From the NCBI RefSeq assembly GCF_017876405.1, contig NZ_JAGINW010000001.1, positions 3,671,203 to 3,735,202 on the forward strand: a DNA stretch of 64,000 bases, written 5' to 3'. Position numbers and translations under genes: made by a program. Positions 28,940 to 37,832 of the stretch are shown here, piece by piece. The notes below the pieces were generated by a model. The model ran no database searches and was not told where the DNA came from. It saw only the letters and a program-made list of their open reading frames with translations. Source of the DNA: Kibdelosporangium banguiense. GTDB taxonomy: Bacteria > Actinomycetota > Actinomycetes > Mycobacteriales > Pseudonocardiaceae. How positions within the stretch are numbered: the stretch's first letter is position 1; each line of letters opens with the position of its first letter.

Positions 28940-30594
28940 GCGGCAACGGATCGGTCTGGGTGCGCTGCACCGGATGCGGGCATCTCATCTACTCCAACCG
29001 GTTCGCCCGTGATCTGCGGGTCTGCCACGAATGTGGTGTGCACGCACCACTGTCGGCGATCCAGCGGGTGGAGCAACTGCTCGATCCCGGTTGGGGTGAC
29101 ATCGACCATGCGCAACCAGCCGGCGACCCGCTTGGTTTCGCCGACCGAATGCCCTATCCGCAACGGCTTGCCGAGGCGCGGGAAGCGACTGGTCTGAACG
29201 ACGCGGCTATTCAAGTGCGTGGCCGGATCGGCGGCCATCCGGTTGTGGTCGTCGTGATGGACTTCCGGTTTCTGGGTGGCAGCTTGGGCACCAGCGTCGG
29301 CGATCTCGTCGTCAGGGCGGCCGAGACCGCACTCGCGGAGCGGACTCCGCTGCTCATGGTGACCGCGTCCGGTGGCGCGCGGATGCAGGAGGGCGCGCTC
29401 GCGTTGATGCAGATGGCGCGTACCAGCCAGGCGTTGGTGGCATTGGACGAAGCCGGTGTGCTCACCGTCAGCCTCATCACCGATCCCACGTTCGGCGGAG
29501 TGGCGGCGTCGTTCGCCACCCAGGCCGACGTCATCCTCGCTGAACCTGGCGCGCGAATGGGATTCGCCGGGCCAAGAGTCATCGAGCAGACCCTGGGCAC
29601 GGGCTTGCCGGAAGGTTTCCAGCGTGCGCCGTACTTGTTGGAACACGGCCTGATCGACGACGTCGTGCCACGCCGCCGGTTGCGGGCGGTCCTTTCCCGG
29701 CTGCTCACTTTGGGGCGGCCAGGAACCGTTGTGGCCATGGACCCGACGCCGGTGATCACGGATCCGGCCGCGCTGGCCGAGGCGGACCCGATGCGACCCG
29801 TGCGGGCCGCGCGCGATCCCGGTCGTCCGACCACTTTGGACTACGCGTACCAACTGTGTGACAGCTTCAAGGAACTGCACGGCGACCGGATGTCCGCGGA
29901 CTGCCCGGCCGTTGTGGCCGGGATCGGCAGACTCGCGGGCGGTGCGGTCGTGCTGATCGGGCACCAGAAAGGCCACGACGCCAGTGAACTGACCAGCCGC
30001 AACTTCGGGATGGCCACGCCTGCCGGTTACCGCAAGGCGGCCAGGCTCATGCTGCTGGCACAGAAGCTGGGATTGCCGGTGGTGACGCTGATCGACACCC
30101 CTGGGGCGTATCCAGGTGTCGAAGCCGAGGCACAGGGCCAGATGCTGGCGATCGCGGCCAATCTACGGCTGATGTGCAGTCTGCGTGTCCCGATCGTCGC
30201 GGTGGTCACCGGTGAGGGAGGCAGCGGCGGTGCACTCGCGCTGGGCGTGGCCGACCGCGTGTTCATCCTCGAACACGGCGTCTACTCGGTCATTTCCCCG
30301 GAAGGCTGCGCGAGCATTCTGTGGCGCACGCCGTCCGCGACCGGTCAAGCCGCCGCGGCGCTCAGGCTCGTCCCGGCGGATCTGCTCCGTTTCGGCGTGG
30401 TCGACGGAGTCATCCCGGAGCCGCCGGGCGGCGCGCACGTGAATCACCCGGATGTGGCCGATGCCGTCCGGGCGGCGGTCACCACATGCCTCGCCGAACT
30501 CGCGACCGTACCCCCGGACGATCTGGTCCGGACCCGCAGACGGCGGTTCGCGGGTTTCGGTTCGCAGGCTTACGTGGAAGGAGCACGGTCATGA
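28936..30594 (+). CDS. Acetyl-CoA carboxylase carboxyltransferase, fused beta-alpha (AccD-AccA)
   Basis: Protein of 552 aa joining both carboxyltransferase halves. The N-terminus has the AccD zinc finger (Cys11, Cys14, Cys30, Cys33: CTGC and CHEC), followed by the beta crotonase-like domain ([22 protein letters not shown]). From about residue 280 the alpha domain follows ([50 protein letters not shown]). It transfers CO2 from biotin to acetyl-CoA, giving malonyl-CoA for the PKS. Co-translated with the small gene before it and with the biotin carrier after it. Confidence 0.93.
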   Translation: MSGNGSVWVRCTGCGHLIYSNRFARDLRVCHECGVHAPLSAIQRVEQLLDPGWGDIDHAQPAGDPLGFADRMPYPQRLAEAREATGLNDAAIQVRGRIGGHPVVVVVMDFRFLGGSLGTSVGDLVVRAAETALAERTPLLMVTASGGARMQEGALALMQMARTSQALVALDEAGVLTVSLITDPTFGGVAASFATQADVILAEPGARMGFAGPRVIEQTLGTGLPEGFQRAPYLLEHGLIDDVVPRRRLRAVLSRLLTLGRPGTVVAMDPTPVITDPAALAEADPMRPVRAARDPGRPTTLDYAYQLCDSFKELHGDRMSADCPAVVAGIGRLAGGAVVLIGHQKGHDASELTSRNFGMATPAGYRKAARLMLLAQKLGLPVVTLIDTPGAYPGVEAEAQGQMLAIAANLRLMCSLRVPIVAVVTGEGGSGGALALGVADRVFILEHGVYSVISPEGCASILWRTPSATGQAAAALRLVPADLLRFGVVDGVIPEPPGGAHVNHPDVADAVRAAVTTCLAELATVPPDDLVRTRRRRFAGFGSQAYVEGARS

Positions 30595-31088
30595 GCCAAT
30601 GGGAACGAGTCCCGTTGCGCGATGAGCCTTACGAGAAGGATCCGATCGAAGCCGTCGTCGGTGGCGCGATCGAGTTGCTCGGCAAACTGCCGGTCCGCCC
30701 GCAGCGCATCGAGGTCGGCAGCGGGACGACACGCATCGAGATCGAATGGCCATCGTCCGGCGGCACCGCGCAGCCCGTCCCGGTGGAACCGGAGAGCCCC
30801 GATGAGACTCCTCTGGATGAGGACGTCGACTACATCCGTGCGCCGATGGTCGGCACGTTCTACTGGGCACCACAGCCGGGTGCCCAGCCTTTTGTCGCCG
30901 AGGACGATGTCGTCGGCGTCGGCCAGCAGATCGGGATCATCGAGTCGATGAAGCTGATGACGCCGCTTACCGCGAGTGTGGCCGGCACCGTGTGCAAGGT
31001 GCTGGTGGCCGACGCGACGCGGGTCGAGTTCGACCAGCCGTTGGTCATGATCCGGCCTAGTGCCGAAACCGGTCAGGAGACGGACTGA
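30591..31088 (+). CDS. Biotin carboxyl carrier protein
   Basis: Carrier of 165 aa with a poorly conserved N-terminal half, an acidic linker and a C-terminal biotinyl domain. The biotin site is ESMKL (Lys121), the common variant of EAMKM, flanked by [19 protein letters not shown] as in AccB. It shuttles CO2 between the carboxylase encoded next and the carboxyltransferase encoded before. The ATG overlaps the upstream stop and the next gene starts 1 bp after its stop. Confidence 0.94.
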   Translation: MSQWERVPLRDEPYEKDPIEAVVGGAIELLGKLPVRPQRIEVGSGTTRIEIEWPSSGGTAQPVPVEPESPDETPLDEDVDYIRAPMVGTFYWAPQPGAQPFVAEDDVVGVGQQIGIIESMKLMTPLTASVAGTVCKVLVADATRVEFDQPLVMIRPSAETGQETD

Positions 31089-31089
31089 G

Positions 31090-32466
31090 ATGATCGGCAG
31101 CGTCCTGATCGCCAACCGTGGCGAGATCGCCATGCGAGTCGCCCGCACCTGCCGGGAGCTGGGGCTGCGCACGGTCGCGGTGTACTCGACCGCGGACCGG
31201 GACTCGGCGGTGGTCAGGTTCGCCGACGAGGCCGTGCACATCGGGCCGCCACCGGTCAAACAGAGTTACCTCAACGTACCCGCGATCATCGAAGCCGCGC
31301 GGCTCACCGGAGTCGACGCTATTCACCCTGGGTACGGCTTCCTCTCCGAGGACCCGGATTTCGCCGAGGTCTGCGAGGCCGAGGGGTTTGTCTTCGTGGG
31401 TCCGCGTGCGTCGGTCATCGCCGCGCTCGGTGACAAGGCGCGAGCTCGCCGGATGATGGCCGAGGCAGGCTTGCCGGTGCTGCCCGGCAGCGAGAACGCC
31501 GTGGACAGCACCGATGCGCGAGATCTTGCCCATGCCATCGGGTTTCCCGTGATCCTCAAGGCGTGCGCCGGTGGCGGCGGGCGCGGGTTGAGCGTGATCC
31601 GCAACGCCGCCGGCTTCACCCAGGCATATCGCGATGCCCGCGCCACGGCTGCCGCCGTTTTCGGGGACGGCCGGGTGTATCTGGAACGCTATGTCGACAA
31701 TGCCCGCCATATCGAAGTGCAGGTGCTGGCCGACCAGAGTGGCTCGGTGGTGCATTTTCCCGAGCGGGACTGCTCCGTTCAGCGCAGGCATCAGAAACTC
31801 ATCGAGGAAACGCCCGCTCCCACACTGCCCGACGGTTTGCCGGCACTGATGGCACAAGCCGCTGTCGACGGGGCGCGCGGAACCGGTTACACCGGACTGG
31901 GCACGCTGGAATTCCTGGTCGACGAGGATTCCCGCTTTTACTTCATGGAGATCAACTGCCGCATTCAGGTCGAACATCCGGTGACCGAGATGATCACCGG
32001 AATCGACTTCGTCGCCGAACAACTGAGTATTGCCGCGGGTGCCCCTCTGCGCGTCAGGCAGGAAGATGTGCGCGCAAGCGGTGTGGCAATCGAATGCCGG
32101 CTCAACGCGGAGGATCCACGGCTGAACTTCGCGCCGGCCCCCGGGACGTTGACCACTTTCACGCCGCCCGGTGGAGGATTCGTCCGGGTCGACACGCACG
32201 CGTGCGCCGGTTACGTCGTGCCTCGTGAGTACGACTCGTTGCTGGCCAAGGTCGTCACGTGGGGAGCCGACCGTGACCAGGCGCTGGCCAGAATGAATCG
32301 GGCTCTCACGGAATTCCACGTCGGCGGAAATGGCGTGCGGACGACCAAGGAATTCCTCCTGGAAGTACTGTCGCATCCCGCTTATCGAAGTGGCGAGCAC
32401 ACAACGGCGCTGATTCCCGAGATTTTGCGGCAGTCCAACCGGCCGCCGGTGATGACCGGCGCCTGA
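31090..32466 (+). CDS. Biotin carboxylase (AccC)
   Basis: ATP-grasp enzyme of 458 aa that carboxylates the biotin on the carrier protein. Signatures are LIANRGEIAMRVARTC, IHPGYGFLSEDPDFAEVC, the Gly-rich loop KACAGGGGRGL, ERDCSVQRRHQKLIEE and MEINCRIQVEHPVTEMITG. In the last motif Cys replaces the more usual Ala/Thr of EMNxRxQVEH, a mild change. Size matches stand-alone bacterial AccC. It closes a complete dedicated malonyl-CoA supply module and the long PKS operon; 235 bp without a gene follow. Confidence 0.95.
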   Translation: MIGSVLIANRGEIAMRVARTCRELGLRTVAVYSTADRDSAVVRFADEAVHIGPPPVKQSYLNVPAIIEAARLTGVDAIHPGYGFLSEDPDFAEVCEAEGFVFVGPRASVIAALGDKARARRMMAEAGLPVLPGSENAVDSTDARDLAHAIGFPVILKACAGGGGRGLSVIRNAAGFTQAYRDARATAAAVFGDGRVYLERYVDNARHIEVQVLADQSGSVVHFPERDCSVQRRHQKLIEETPAPTLPDGLPALMAQAAVDGARGTGYTGLGTLEFLVDEDSRFYFMEINCRIQVEHPVTEMITGIDFVAEQLSIAAGAPLRVRQEDVRASGVAIECRLNAEDPRLNFAPAPGTLTTFTPPGGGFVRVDTHACAGYVVPREYDSLLAKVVTWGADRDQALARMNRALTEFHVGGNGVRTTKEFLLEVLSHPAYRSGEHTTALIPEILRQSNRPPVMTGA

Positions 32467-32550
32467 CGATTAGTTCCACACGACTGCGCTGTGTTTGCGC
32501 GCGTGTACTTCTTGACGACTTCAGTCCGTGCTTAATGGCTCGGCGAACGC

Positions 32551-32579
32551 TTGACGCGTCATCCCCTGATTAATACACT
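32551..32579 (+). promoter_or_regulatory. Predicted promoter of the SARP gene
   Basis: TTGACG (32551-32556) and TACACT (32574-32579) are separated by 17 bp, a good match to a vegetative actinobacterial promoter, about 120 bp upstream of the SARP start. A second TTGACG lies at 32512. The 235-bp region 32467-32701 is noticeably less GC-rich than its surroundings and holds no gene. Confidence 0.5.
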
Positions 32580-32701
32580 GCTTGGATCGACTTGGCGGAG
32601 TTATCGTCCGGCCTGGCCGGCCGTAGTCTTGGGGCCAGTCTCTGGCGGTGTTGCCGGTCGCGCGGAAGGATTGAGCTTCGAACAAATGCGTTGGGGGACA
32701 T

Positions 32702-33499
32702 ATGTTGAGGGCGAAAATACTTGGCGCTTTGGAACTTGACTTACCCAGGGTCACCTACACACCGAATCCGCCGAAGCAGCGCCAGGTATTGGCGCTGCTG
32801 GCGCTTCGGGCCAACCGGGTGGTGCCACTGAAGGCGATCATCGAAGAGCTGTGGGACCAAGTCCCGCCGCGTAGCGCGTCGACCACCGCGCAGACGTACG
32901 TCTACCAGATCCGAAAGGAGATCGGACGCTTTCGCGGTGCCGAAGAACTGTTGTCCACGGTGCCACCCGGGTACATGCTCAATGTCGGCGCCGGGCAGCT
33001 GGACCTGAACGATTTCGAGGACCTGATGGAGCGTGCCCGCACCGCTCTTGACGCGGGAAATCCCGCTCAGGCGGCGCCACTGCTGCACGACGCGTTGCGG
33101 TTGTGGCGGGGTACGGCGTTGGAGAACGTGTCGCTCGGGCCGGTTCTTTCGGCGCAGGTGACGCATTTGAACGAACTCCGGATGCAGGCGCTGGAAACAC
33201 GGATCACAGTGGACCTCACGATGGGCAGACATCGTGAGATGATCGGGGAGTTGAAGGAGCTCGTCGCCGATCACCCGCTCAACGAATTCTTCTACGCACA
33301 GCTCATGCGGGCACTCGCGAAAGTGGGTAGGCGGGGCGAAGCGCTCCAGGTCTACCGGTCGTTGTGGCGCACTCTGCGTAACGACCTCGGGATCGAACCG
33401 GCCGTCGAATTGCAGGAGTTGCACCGGTCCATCCTCGGCAACAACCGGCCGGCCACCGCGATGGTCAAGCCTTATCTCTCGTTTCCGTCCGAAACCTGA
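32702..33499 (+). CDS. SARP-family pathway activator (with TTA codon)
   Basis: Regulator of 265 aa with an OmpR-like DNA-binding domain (PPKQRQVLALLALRANRVVPLKAIIEELW) and a bacterial transcriptional activation domain (from about DLNDFEDLMERARTALDAGN to LGIEPAVELQELHRSIL), the compact architecture of ActII-ORF4 and DnrI. It should bind heptamer direct repeats upstream of biosynthetic operons; arrays with the right spacing are seen at 24.55 and 27.48 kb. Leu14 is encoded by TTA (32741-32743), a rare codon in high-GC actinomycetes that often places antibiotic regulators under bldA control. The 3' end overlaps the convergent methyltransferase gene by 28 bp. Confidence 0.93.
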   Translation: MLRAKILGALELDLPRVTYTPNPPKQRQVLALLALRANRVVPLKAIIEELWDQVPPRSASTTAQTYVYQIRKEIGRFRGAEELLSTVPPGYMLNVGAGQLDLNDFEDLMERARTALDAGNPAQAAPLLHDALRLWRGTALENVSLGPVLSAQVTHLNELRMQALETRITVDLTMGRHREMIGELKELVADHPLNEFFYAQLMRALAKVGRRGEALQVYRSLWRTLRNDLGIEPAVELQELHRSILGNNRPATAMVKPYLSFPSET

Positions 33500-34170
33500 T
33501 CAGCGGATTCCGGCATCGGCCGGGTGGCTGTGAAGAACGCCATCGCGCCGCTGCGCTCGATCCGGATGCCGGCAAGACCAGCGCGGTGCAAGGAGTGCTC
33601 GAGGTCCGCATAGGTGCCTGTCACGCCGAACACTCCGAGCCGCTGGTTCACCTCGATGATCTTGTCCTGCCGGCGGCCCGCGCCACGGACGATGGCTGTT
33701 CCCTGCAGTCTGCCTCCGGACCGGAGCACTCTGGTCATCTCCGTCAGTGCGGCCACCGGGTCAGGAAAACAGTGCAGGCCGTTGTAGGTCAGGCACATGT
33801 CGAACGACATATCGGGAAACGGCAGTTGCTCCACACTCGCCTGGGTGAACGTGATTCCTGTCAGTCCCCGTTTGCGTGCCTCGTCCCGCGCGCGGTCAAG
33901 CATGACGTTCGAGATGTCGACGGCGACGTAATCGATTTCCTCGGCAGGCAGGCCAGTCAGGCCACGGAAAGTGACGCCACCACCGCACGGCACGTCGAGC
34001 ACCGTTTTGCCACGTGCGTCCTCGTTCAGCGATCTGATCTGGTCGTACCATTTCTTCAGGCGAGTGCCCCACAGCAACCGGGCAGCGATCCGAGCGGTTT
34101 TCTCGTGCCCGACCACTCGGTCGTAGGCACTCACGCTGGACGAGTTCTTCCAATGCTCGACTGCGGTCAT
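33472..34170 (-). CDS. Class I SAM-dependent methyltransferase
   Basis: Methyltransferase of 232 aa of the Methyltransf_11 type. Motif I is TVLDVPCGGGVTFRGL, motif II/III region is YVAVDISNVMLDRARDEA and ASVEQLPFPDMSFDMCLTYNGLHCFPDP. The fold suits O-, N- or C-methylation of a small molecule; the substrate cannot be read. It is unrelated to the COMT pair at 13.4-15.4 kb. It overlaps the SARP gene tail-to-tail and lies between two pathway regulators, so it is probably a tailoring enzyme of the cluster. Confidence 0.85.
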   Translation of the reverse strand: MTAVEHWKNSSSVSAYDRVVGHEKTARIAARLLWGTRLKKWYDQIRSLNEDARGKTVLDVPCGGGVTFRGLTGLPAEEIDYVAVDISNVMLDRARDEARKRGLTGITFTQASVEQLPFPDMSFDMCLTYNGLHCFPDPVAALTEMTRVLRSGGRLQGTAIVRGAGRRQDKIIEVNQRLGVFGVTGTYADLEHSLHRAGLAGIRIERSGAMAFFTATRPMPESADQVSDGNER

Positions 34171-34248
34171 CCCGGTTCCTCCGTTCAGGGGCGTCCCTAT
34201 CGTGAGGCAGGCGCATCGAGAACAGATAGAGCGGGACCGGGTGATGTG

Positions 34249-35175
34249 CTAGAGGTCGCGACTTTCGATGTGCTGGAGAAGGTCTTTCCAGCAGGTGATG
34301 TTGTGTTGCGCGAGTCTGGCAATCACCCGCGTGCAATGCGCCGGGATGGTATCGGCGTACTGCCGCAATTGCTCCTGGTCCACTGAGTGCGCGTCCAGCC
34401 AGCGCAGCAACGCGCGGCCGGAATCGGTGAAGCGCAGCGATGGATCCCGCTTGAGATCCTTCAGCAGGATGTCGTAGCTGACCTGTGGACTCGCAGGCGG
34501 CTTCTGGTACCCGCGGGGGATCGGATCCAGGCCGTCACGCAACCGGTTTCGTACGTCCAAAGCTGTCGCCGGCGATACACCCGCGGCTTTGGCGATCTCT
34601 CGAATGGGGGCGTCCGGGCGCTGTGCGATCAATTCGCTGGCCCGCAACCGGCCGGTTTTCGCGTCGACCGGGCGTACCTTGCCGTCCTTGCCGACCCGCT
34701 CGAGCGCGTTCAACCGTCCAGATGCATCAATTAAACGCTTGCGGATGCCGCCGACAGTCGTCGCGGCAAGACCTGTCACCGAGGCGATCTTCCGGTCTGA
34801 CCATTGCGGCCGCATTCCGAGGATGCGAGCGGCGGCGGCAGTCCGATCGGTCTGCGACAGCGGCAGACCGTGCGCGATATTGGCCGCCACAGCCACAATG
34901 AACGCGTCCTCGTCGTCGCCGTCGTAGAACAGCACTCGAATCTCGTCGTTGCCGCGGAGTTTGACCGCCTGCACCCGGTGCATTCCGTCGACGATTCGCC
35001 TGCTCGCCCGCTGCACAACGATCGGCGGCAGCGCCGCATCCGACGCGGCGAGTGTCCGGATGTGCTCGACGCTCTCACCCGCCAGCCTCGGCGAATCCGC
35101 AGGGAGAAGCGAGCTGATCGCCACCCATTCGCCACCCGCATCATCGGTGCCACCTACCCGAAAGCGTGACACCAC
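34249..35175 (-). CDS. StrR/NovG-type ParB-fold pathway regulator (with TTA codon)
   Basis: Regulator of 308 aa. The N-terminal ParB-like domain (SSLLPADSPRLAGESVEHIRTLA, PPIVVQRASRRIVDGMHRVQAVKLRGNDEIRV, ANIAHGLPLSQTDR) and the following HTH (WSDRKIASVTGLAATTVGGIRKRL) match the StrR family of antibiotic-cluster activators (StrR, NovG, Bbr). A second HTH-like stretch (PIREIAKAAGVSPATALDVRNRL) lies near residue 195. One Leu is encoded by TTA (34734-34732, in the KRLIDAS stretch), as in the SARP gene. Start is one of two tandem GTG codons (35175 or 35172). It probably marks the right border of the cluster and may control the SARP gene. Confidence 0.88.
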   Translation of the reverse strand: MVSRFRVGGTDDAGGEWVAISSLLPADSPRLAGESVEHIRTLAASDAALPPIVVQRASRRIVDGMHRVQAVKLRGNDEIRVLFYDGDDEDAFIVAVAANIAHGLPLSQTDRTAAAARILGMRPQWSDRKIASVTGLAATTVGGIRKRLIDASGRLNALERVGKDGKVRPVDAKTGRLRASELIAQRPDAPIREIAKAAGVSPATALDVRNRLRDGLDPIPRGYQKPPASPQVSYDILLKDLKRDPSLRFTDSGRALLRWLDAHSVDQEQLRQYADTIPAHCTRVIARLAQHNITCWKDLLQHIESRDL

Positions 35176-35739
35176 AGTAACTTTCCGAAACCACGATCCA
35201 CTGCGCTTCCCCCAGAAAAGTTGTGAACAACTTTGCTGTCCAAGCGTGCCACGTCAATCACTGTCCGCATCAAAGCCCGGCAGCCGCGGCATCCGGATCA
35301 AACCATTCGGCCGTTCAGCAGTCCGAACGAGTGATCCGTTTTGACTCCTTGATCCCCTTCCGGACAGTATCATCGAATCGATTCCCGTGCAGCCACACGA
35401 CCTGGTGCGCCAGTAACCAGTGCCGACCGCAGGCGAACGTGCTGAACACGCCGCGCAGCGGCAGGCCAACGACCACCGCGGACAGCACCCGGGCCGGCCG
35501 TTCTCGGTGAACGCTCCCCATGGGCGGCCGCCGATCGAGCGGATCGCGCACGCACGCCCCATTTCCGGGCGTTTCGCTTTTGTTTCGATCGCATTGCCAC
35601 AAGTCAGGTCGACGCACTTGACGGGGACGGAATTACTACGGAAACCCGGCCCGTCGGCTCGTTCAGTGTTCGTCAAGTACCCGGTTGCATGCTGATCCGC
35701 GATCACAGCTGAGAACAACGGACAATGAGGGGTACATCG
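35176..35739. other. 564-bp region without a confident gene
   Basis: The left part should hold the promoter of the StrR-like regulator. A leftward frame of 68 codons (about 35520 to 35315) has coding-like GC-rich third positions in its first half and the peptide LPLRGVFSTFACGRHWLLAH, but no good ribosome-binding site and an AT-richer tail; it could be the remnant of a larger gene. I recognise no family. Upstream of the hydrolase gene a GAGGGG ribosome-binding site is clear. Confidence 0.4.
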
Positions 35740-36534
35740 ATGACCACATCTCGCCGAAGCCTGCTGGCCGGATCCGCCGCGGTCGCGGCCGGTGCCGCTG
35801 TCGGAGCGCCGGAGGCGCAGGCAAATCCCCGGCCCGACGGCAAGCAGAAGCCCACTGTGGTGCTCGTACACGGCGCGTTCGCCGACGCCTCCGGCTGGTA
35901 CGGCGTTGCCGCTCAGCTCATCCGTGCCGGCTATCCGGTCCTCGCCCCGGCGAACCCGCTGCGCGGCGTGGCCGCCGACGCCGCCTACCTGGCGAGCGTC
36001 CTCGCCACCCTCAACGGTCCGCTCGTCCTCGCCGCACATTCATACGGCGGCAACGTGATCACGAATGCCGCGACCGGCAACGCGAACGTCAAGGCGCTGG
36101 TCTATGTGGCCGCGTTCGCACCCGATGCGGGTGAGTCGCTGCAAGGCCTGCAGACGAAGTACCCGGGAAGCAAGGTCGACGAGACGGCGCTGGACTTCCG
36201 TCCCAACGGTGCGAGCGTCGACGCGTACATCAAAAAAGAAGTGTTCCGCGACGTGTTCGCCGGTGACGTGCCCAGAGCGACCACCGACCTGATGTGGGCC
36301 GGCCAGCGGCCAGTCGACGTGCGTGCACTGGGGGAGCCGTCGGGCGTTCCGGCCTGGAAGACCATTCCTTCCTGGTACCTCGTCGCCCGCGACGACAACG
36401 TCTTTCCCGCTGCGGCGCAACGGTTTGTGGCGCGGCGGGCCGGCGCACGCACTGTCGAGGTCGGTGCCTCACACGTCGCGATGATCTCGCAACCCGCCGC
36501 GACGGCTGACCTCATCAAGCGCGCCGCGTGCTGA
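35740..36534 (+). CDS. Tat-exported alpha/beta hydrolase
   Basis: Esterase-like hydrolase of 264 aa of the EstC/pyrethroid-hydrolase group. A Tat signal (SRRSLLAGSAAVAAGAAVG) is followed by the mature enzyme: oxyanion motif VLVHGAFADASGWYGVA, nucleophile Ser in AAHSYGGNVI, and a terminal His in ASHVAMISQP. It should act outside the membrane on a small ester; the substrate is unknown. The ATG at 35740 has GAGGGG 7 bases upstream and is preferred over the ATG at 35725. An MFS exporter follows after 29 bp, so the two are co-transcribed. Confidence 0.87.
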   Translation: MTTSRRSLLAGSAAVAAGAAVGAPEAQANPRPDGKQKPTVVLVHGAFADASGWYGVAAQLIRAGYPVLAPANPLRGVAADAAYLASVLATLNGPLVLAAHSYGGNVITNAATGNANVKALVYVAAFAPDAGESLQGLQTKYPGSKVDETALDFRPNGASVDAYIKKEVFRDVFAGDVPRATTDLMWAGQRPVDVRALGEPSGVPAWKTIPSWYLVARDDNVFPAAAQRFVARRAGARTVEVGASHVAMISQPAATADLIKRAAC

Positions 36535-36563
36535 CGCGGATTCCTCCTACCAAGGACGAGACG

Positions 36564-37832
36564 ATGCATCAGCACGCCTACGAAGGCCAGTGCGCCGCCG
36601 AGGAAAAGCGGCACACCAGCGCGAGATCACCCATCCGCAATCCGAAGCCGGCGTTGTTCGCCCTGGCACTGGGTACCTTTGCGATCGGCACTGGCGAGTT
36701 CGGCAGCAACGGCGTCATCCAGCTGTTCGCGTCCGATCTGGACGTGTCGATTCCGGTCGCGACGTACGCGATCACCGCGTACGCCTTCGGGGTGATGATC
36801 GGCTCTCCGGCGATCACCCTGCTGGCCGCCAGGGTCAACCGGCGCGCTCTGCTCCTCGGCCTGATTGCGCTGTTCCTGATCGGCAACGGGCTCTCAGCTC
36901 TGGCGCCGAACGTGGCGCTGCTCGTCGTCTGCCGGTTCTTCACCGGCAGTGTGCAGGGCGCGTTCTTCGGCGCCGGGGCCGTCGTCGCCGCGTACGTATA
37001 TGGCCCGGGCAAGGGCGGCAAAGCCTTCGCCACCGTGATGGGCGGACTCACTTTCGCCACCATCTTCGGGTCGCCGCTGGGCACGTTCATCGGCCAGAAC
37101 GCCGGATGGCGCGTCATGTATTGGACCGTGGCCGCCGTCGGTCTGCTCGCAGGCGCGGCCCTCGTGGCCTGGCTGCCACGCACGGACGACCTGCGCGGTG
37201 GCTCCATCACGAACGAGCTGGGCGCCCTCCGTAGGCGGGGTGTCTGGTTGATGGTCACCGTCGCGGCGCTCGGAATCTCCAGCATCTTCGCCGTCTACAC
37301 GTTCATCGGGCCGTTCGTCACCGACGCCGCCCAGCGCGACGCCACACTCATCCCGATCGCACTCGCCGTCTTCGGCATCGGCATGGCGGTCGGCAACCAC
37401 CTCGGCGGACGCGTCGCCGACCGGTACGAGCACCGCGGGCTGACCTACGGCTATGGCGGGGTCCTGGTGCTCCTGGCGCTGATCGGTGTGGCCGGCAGCG
37501 ACCTGGCGATCCTGCTGCTCTGCCTGTTCGGCGTCGGCGCGACCATGATGTTCGCGATCCCCACCATCCAGGTCCGGTTGACCCGCTTCGCCCCGGACGC
37601 CCCGGCCCTGATGGGCGCCCTCAATCTGGCCGCCCTCAACCTCGCCAACTCGCTGGGCGCGATCGGGGGTGCGATCGTCCTCGACGCCGGCTGGGGCACC
37701 CTGTCCACCGTCTGGGCCGGATTCGTCCTCACCGCCGCAGGCCTGCTCCTGTACGTGGTCACCGTCGCCCGGCTGAACAGCCCGGCCAGTACTCCAGCGA
37801 CCGTCGCACTAGGACAGGTCGAGCTCGGCTAA
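36564..37832 (+). CDS. MFS exporter (DHA1/AraJ-like)
   Basis: Transporter of 422 aa with twelve predicted helices, of the group of small-molecule exporters related to AraJ and chloramphenicol exporters: FALALGTFAIGTGEFGSNGVI in helix 1, RFFTGSVQGAFFGAGAVVAA in helix 4, and GSPLGTFIGQNAGWRVMYWTVAAVG in helices 5-6. The ATG at 36564 has AGGA 7 nt upstream. It is co-directional with the hydrolase and overlaps the convergent BTAD regulator by 24 bp. Whether it exports the cluster product is unknown; it lies outside the apparent cluster border. Confidence 0.88.
   Translation: MHQHAYEGQCAAEEKRHTSARSPIRNPKPALFALALGTFAIGTGEFGSNGVIQLFASDLDVSIPVATYAITAYAFGVMIGSPAITLLAARVNRRALLLGLIALFLIGNGLSALAPNVALLVVCRFFTGSVQGAFFGAGAVVAAYVYGPGKGGKAFATVMGGLTFATIFGSPLGTFIGQNAGWRVMYWTVAAVGLLAGAALVAWLPRTDDLRGGSITNELGALRRRGVWLMVTVAALGISSIFAVYTFIGPFVTDAAQRDATLIPIALAVFGIGMAVGNHLGGRVADRYEHRGLTYGYGGVLVLLALIGVAGSDLAILLLCLFGVGATMMFAIPTIQVRLTRFAPDAPALMGALNLAALNLANSLGAIGGAIVLDAGWGTLSTVWAGFVLTAAGLLLYVVTVARLNSPASTPATVALGQVELG

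Noticed and set aside
35315..35617. Leftward 100-codon frame in the gap before the hydrolase
   Set aside because: Partly coding-like, but no ribosome-binding site, mixed third-position GC and no recognisable family; recorded only as a possible remnant.
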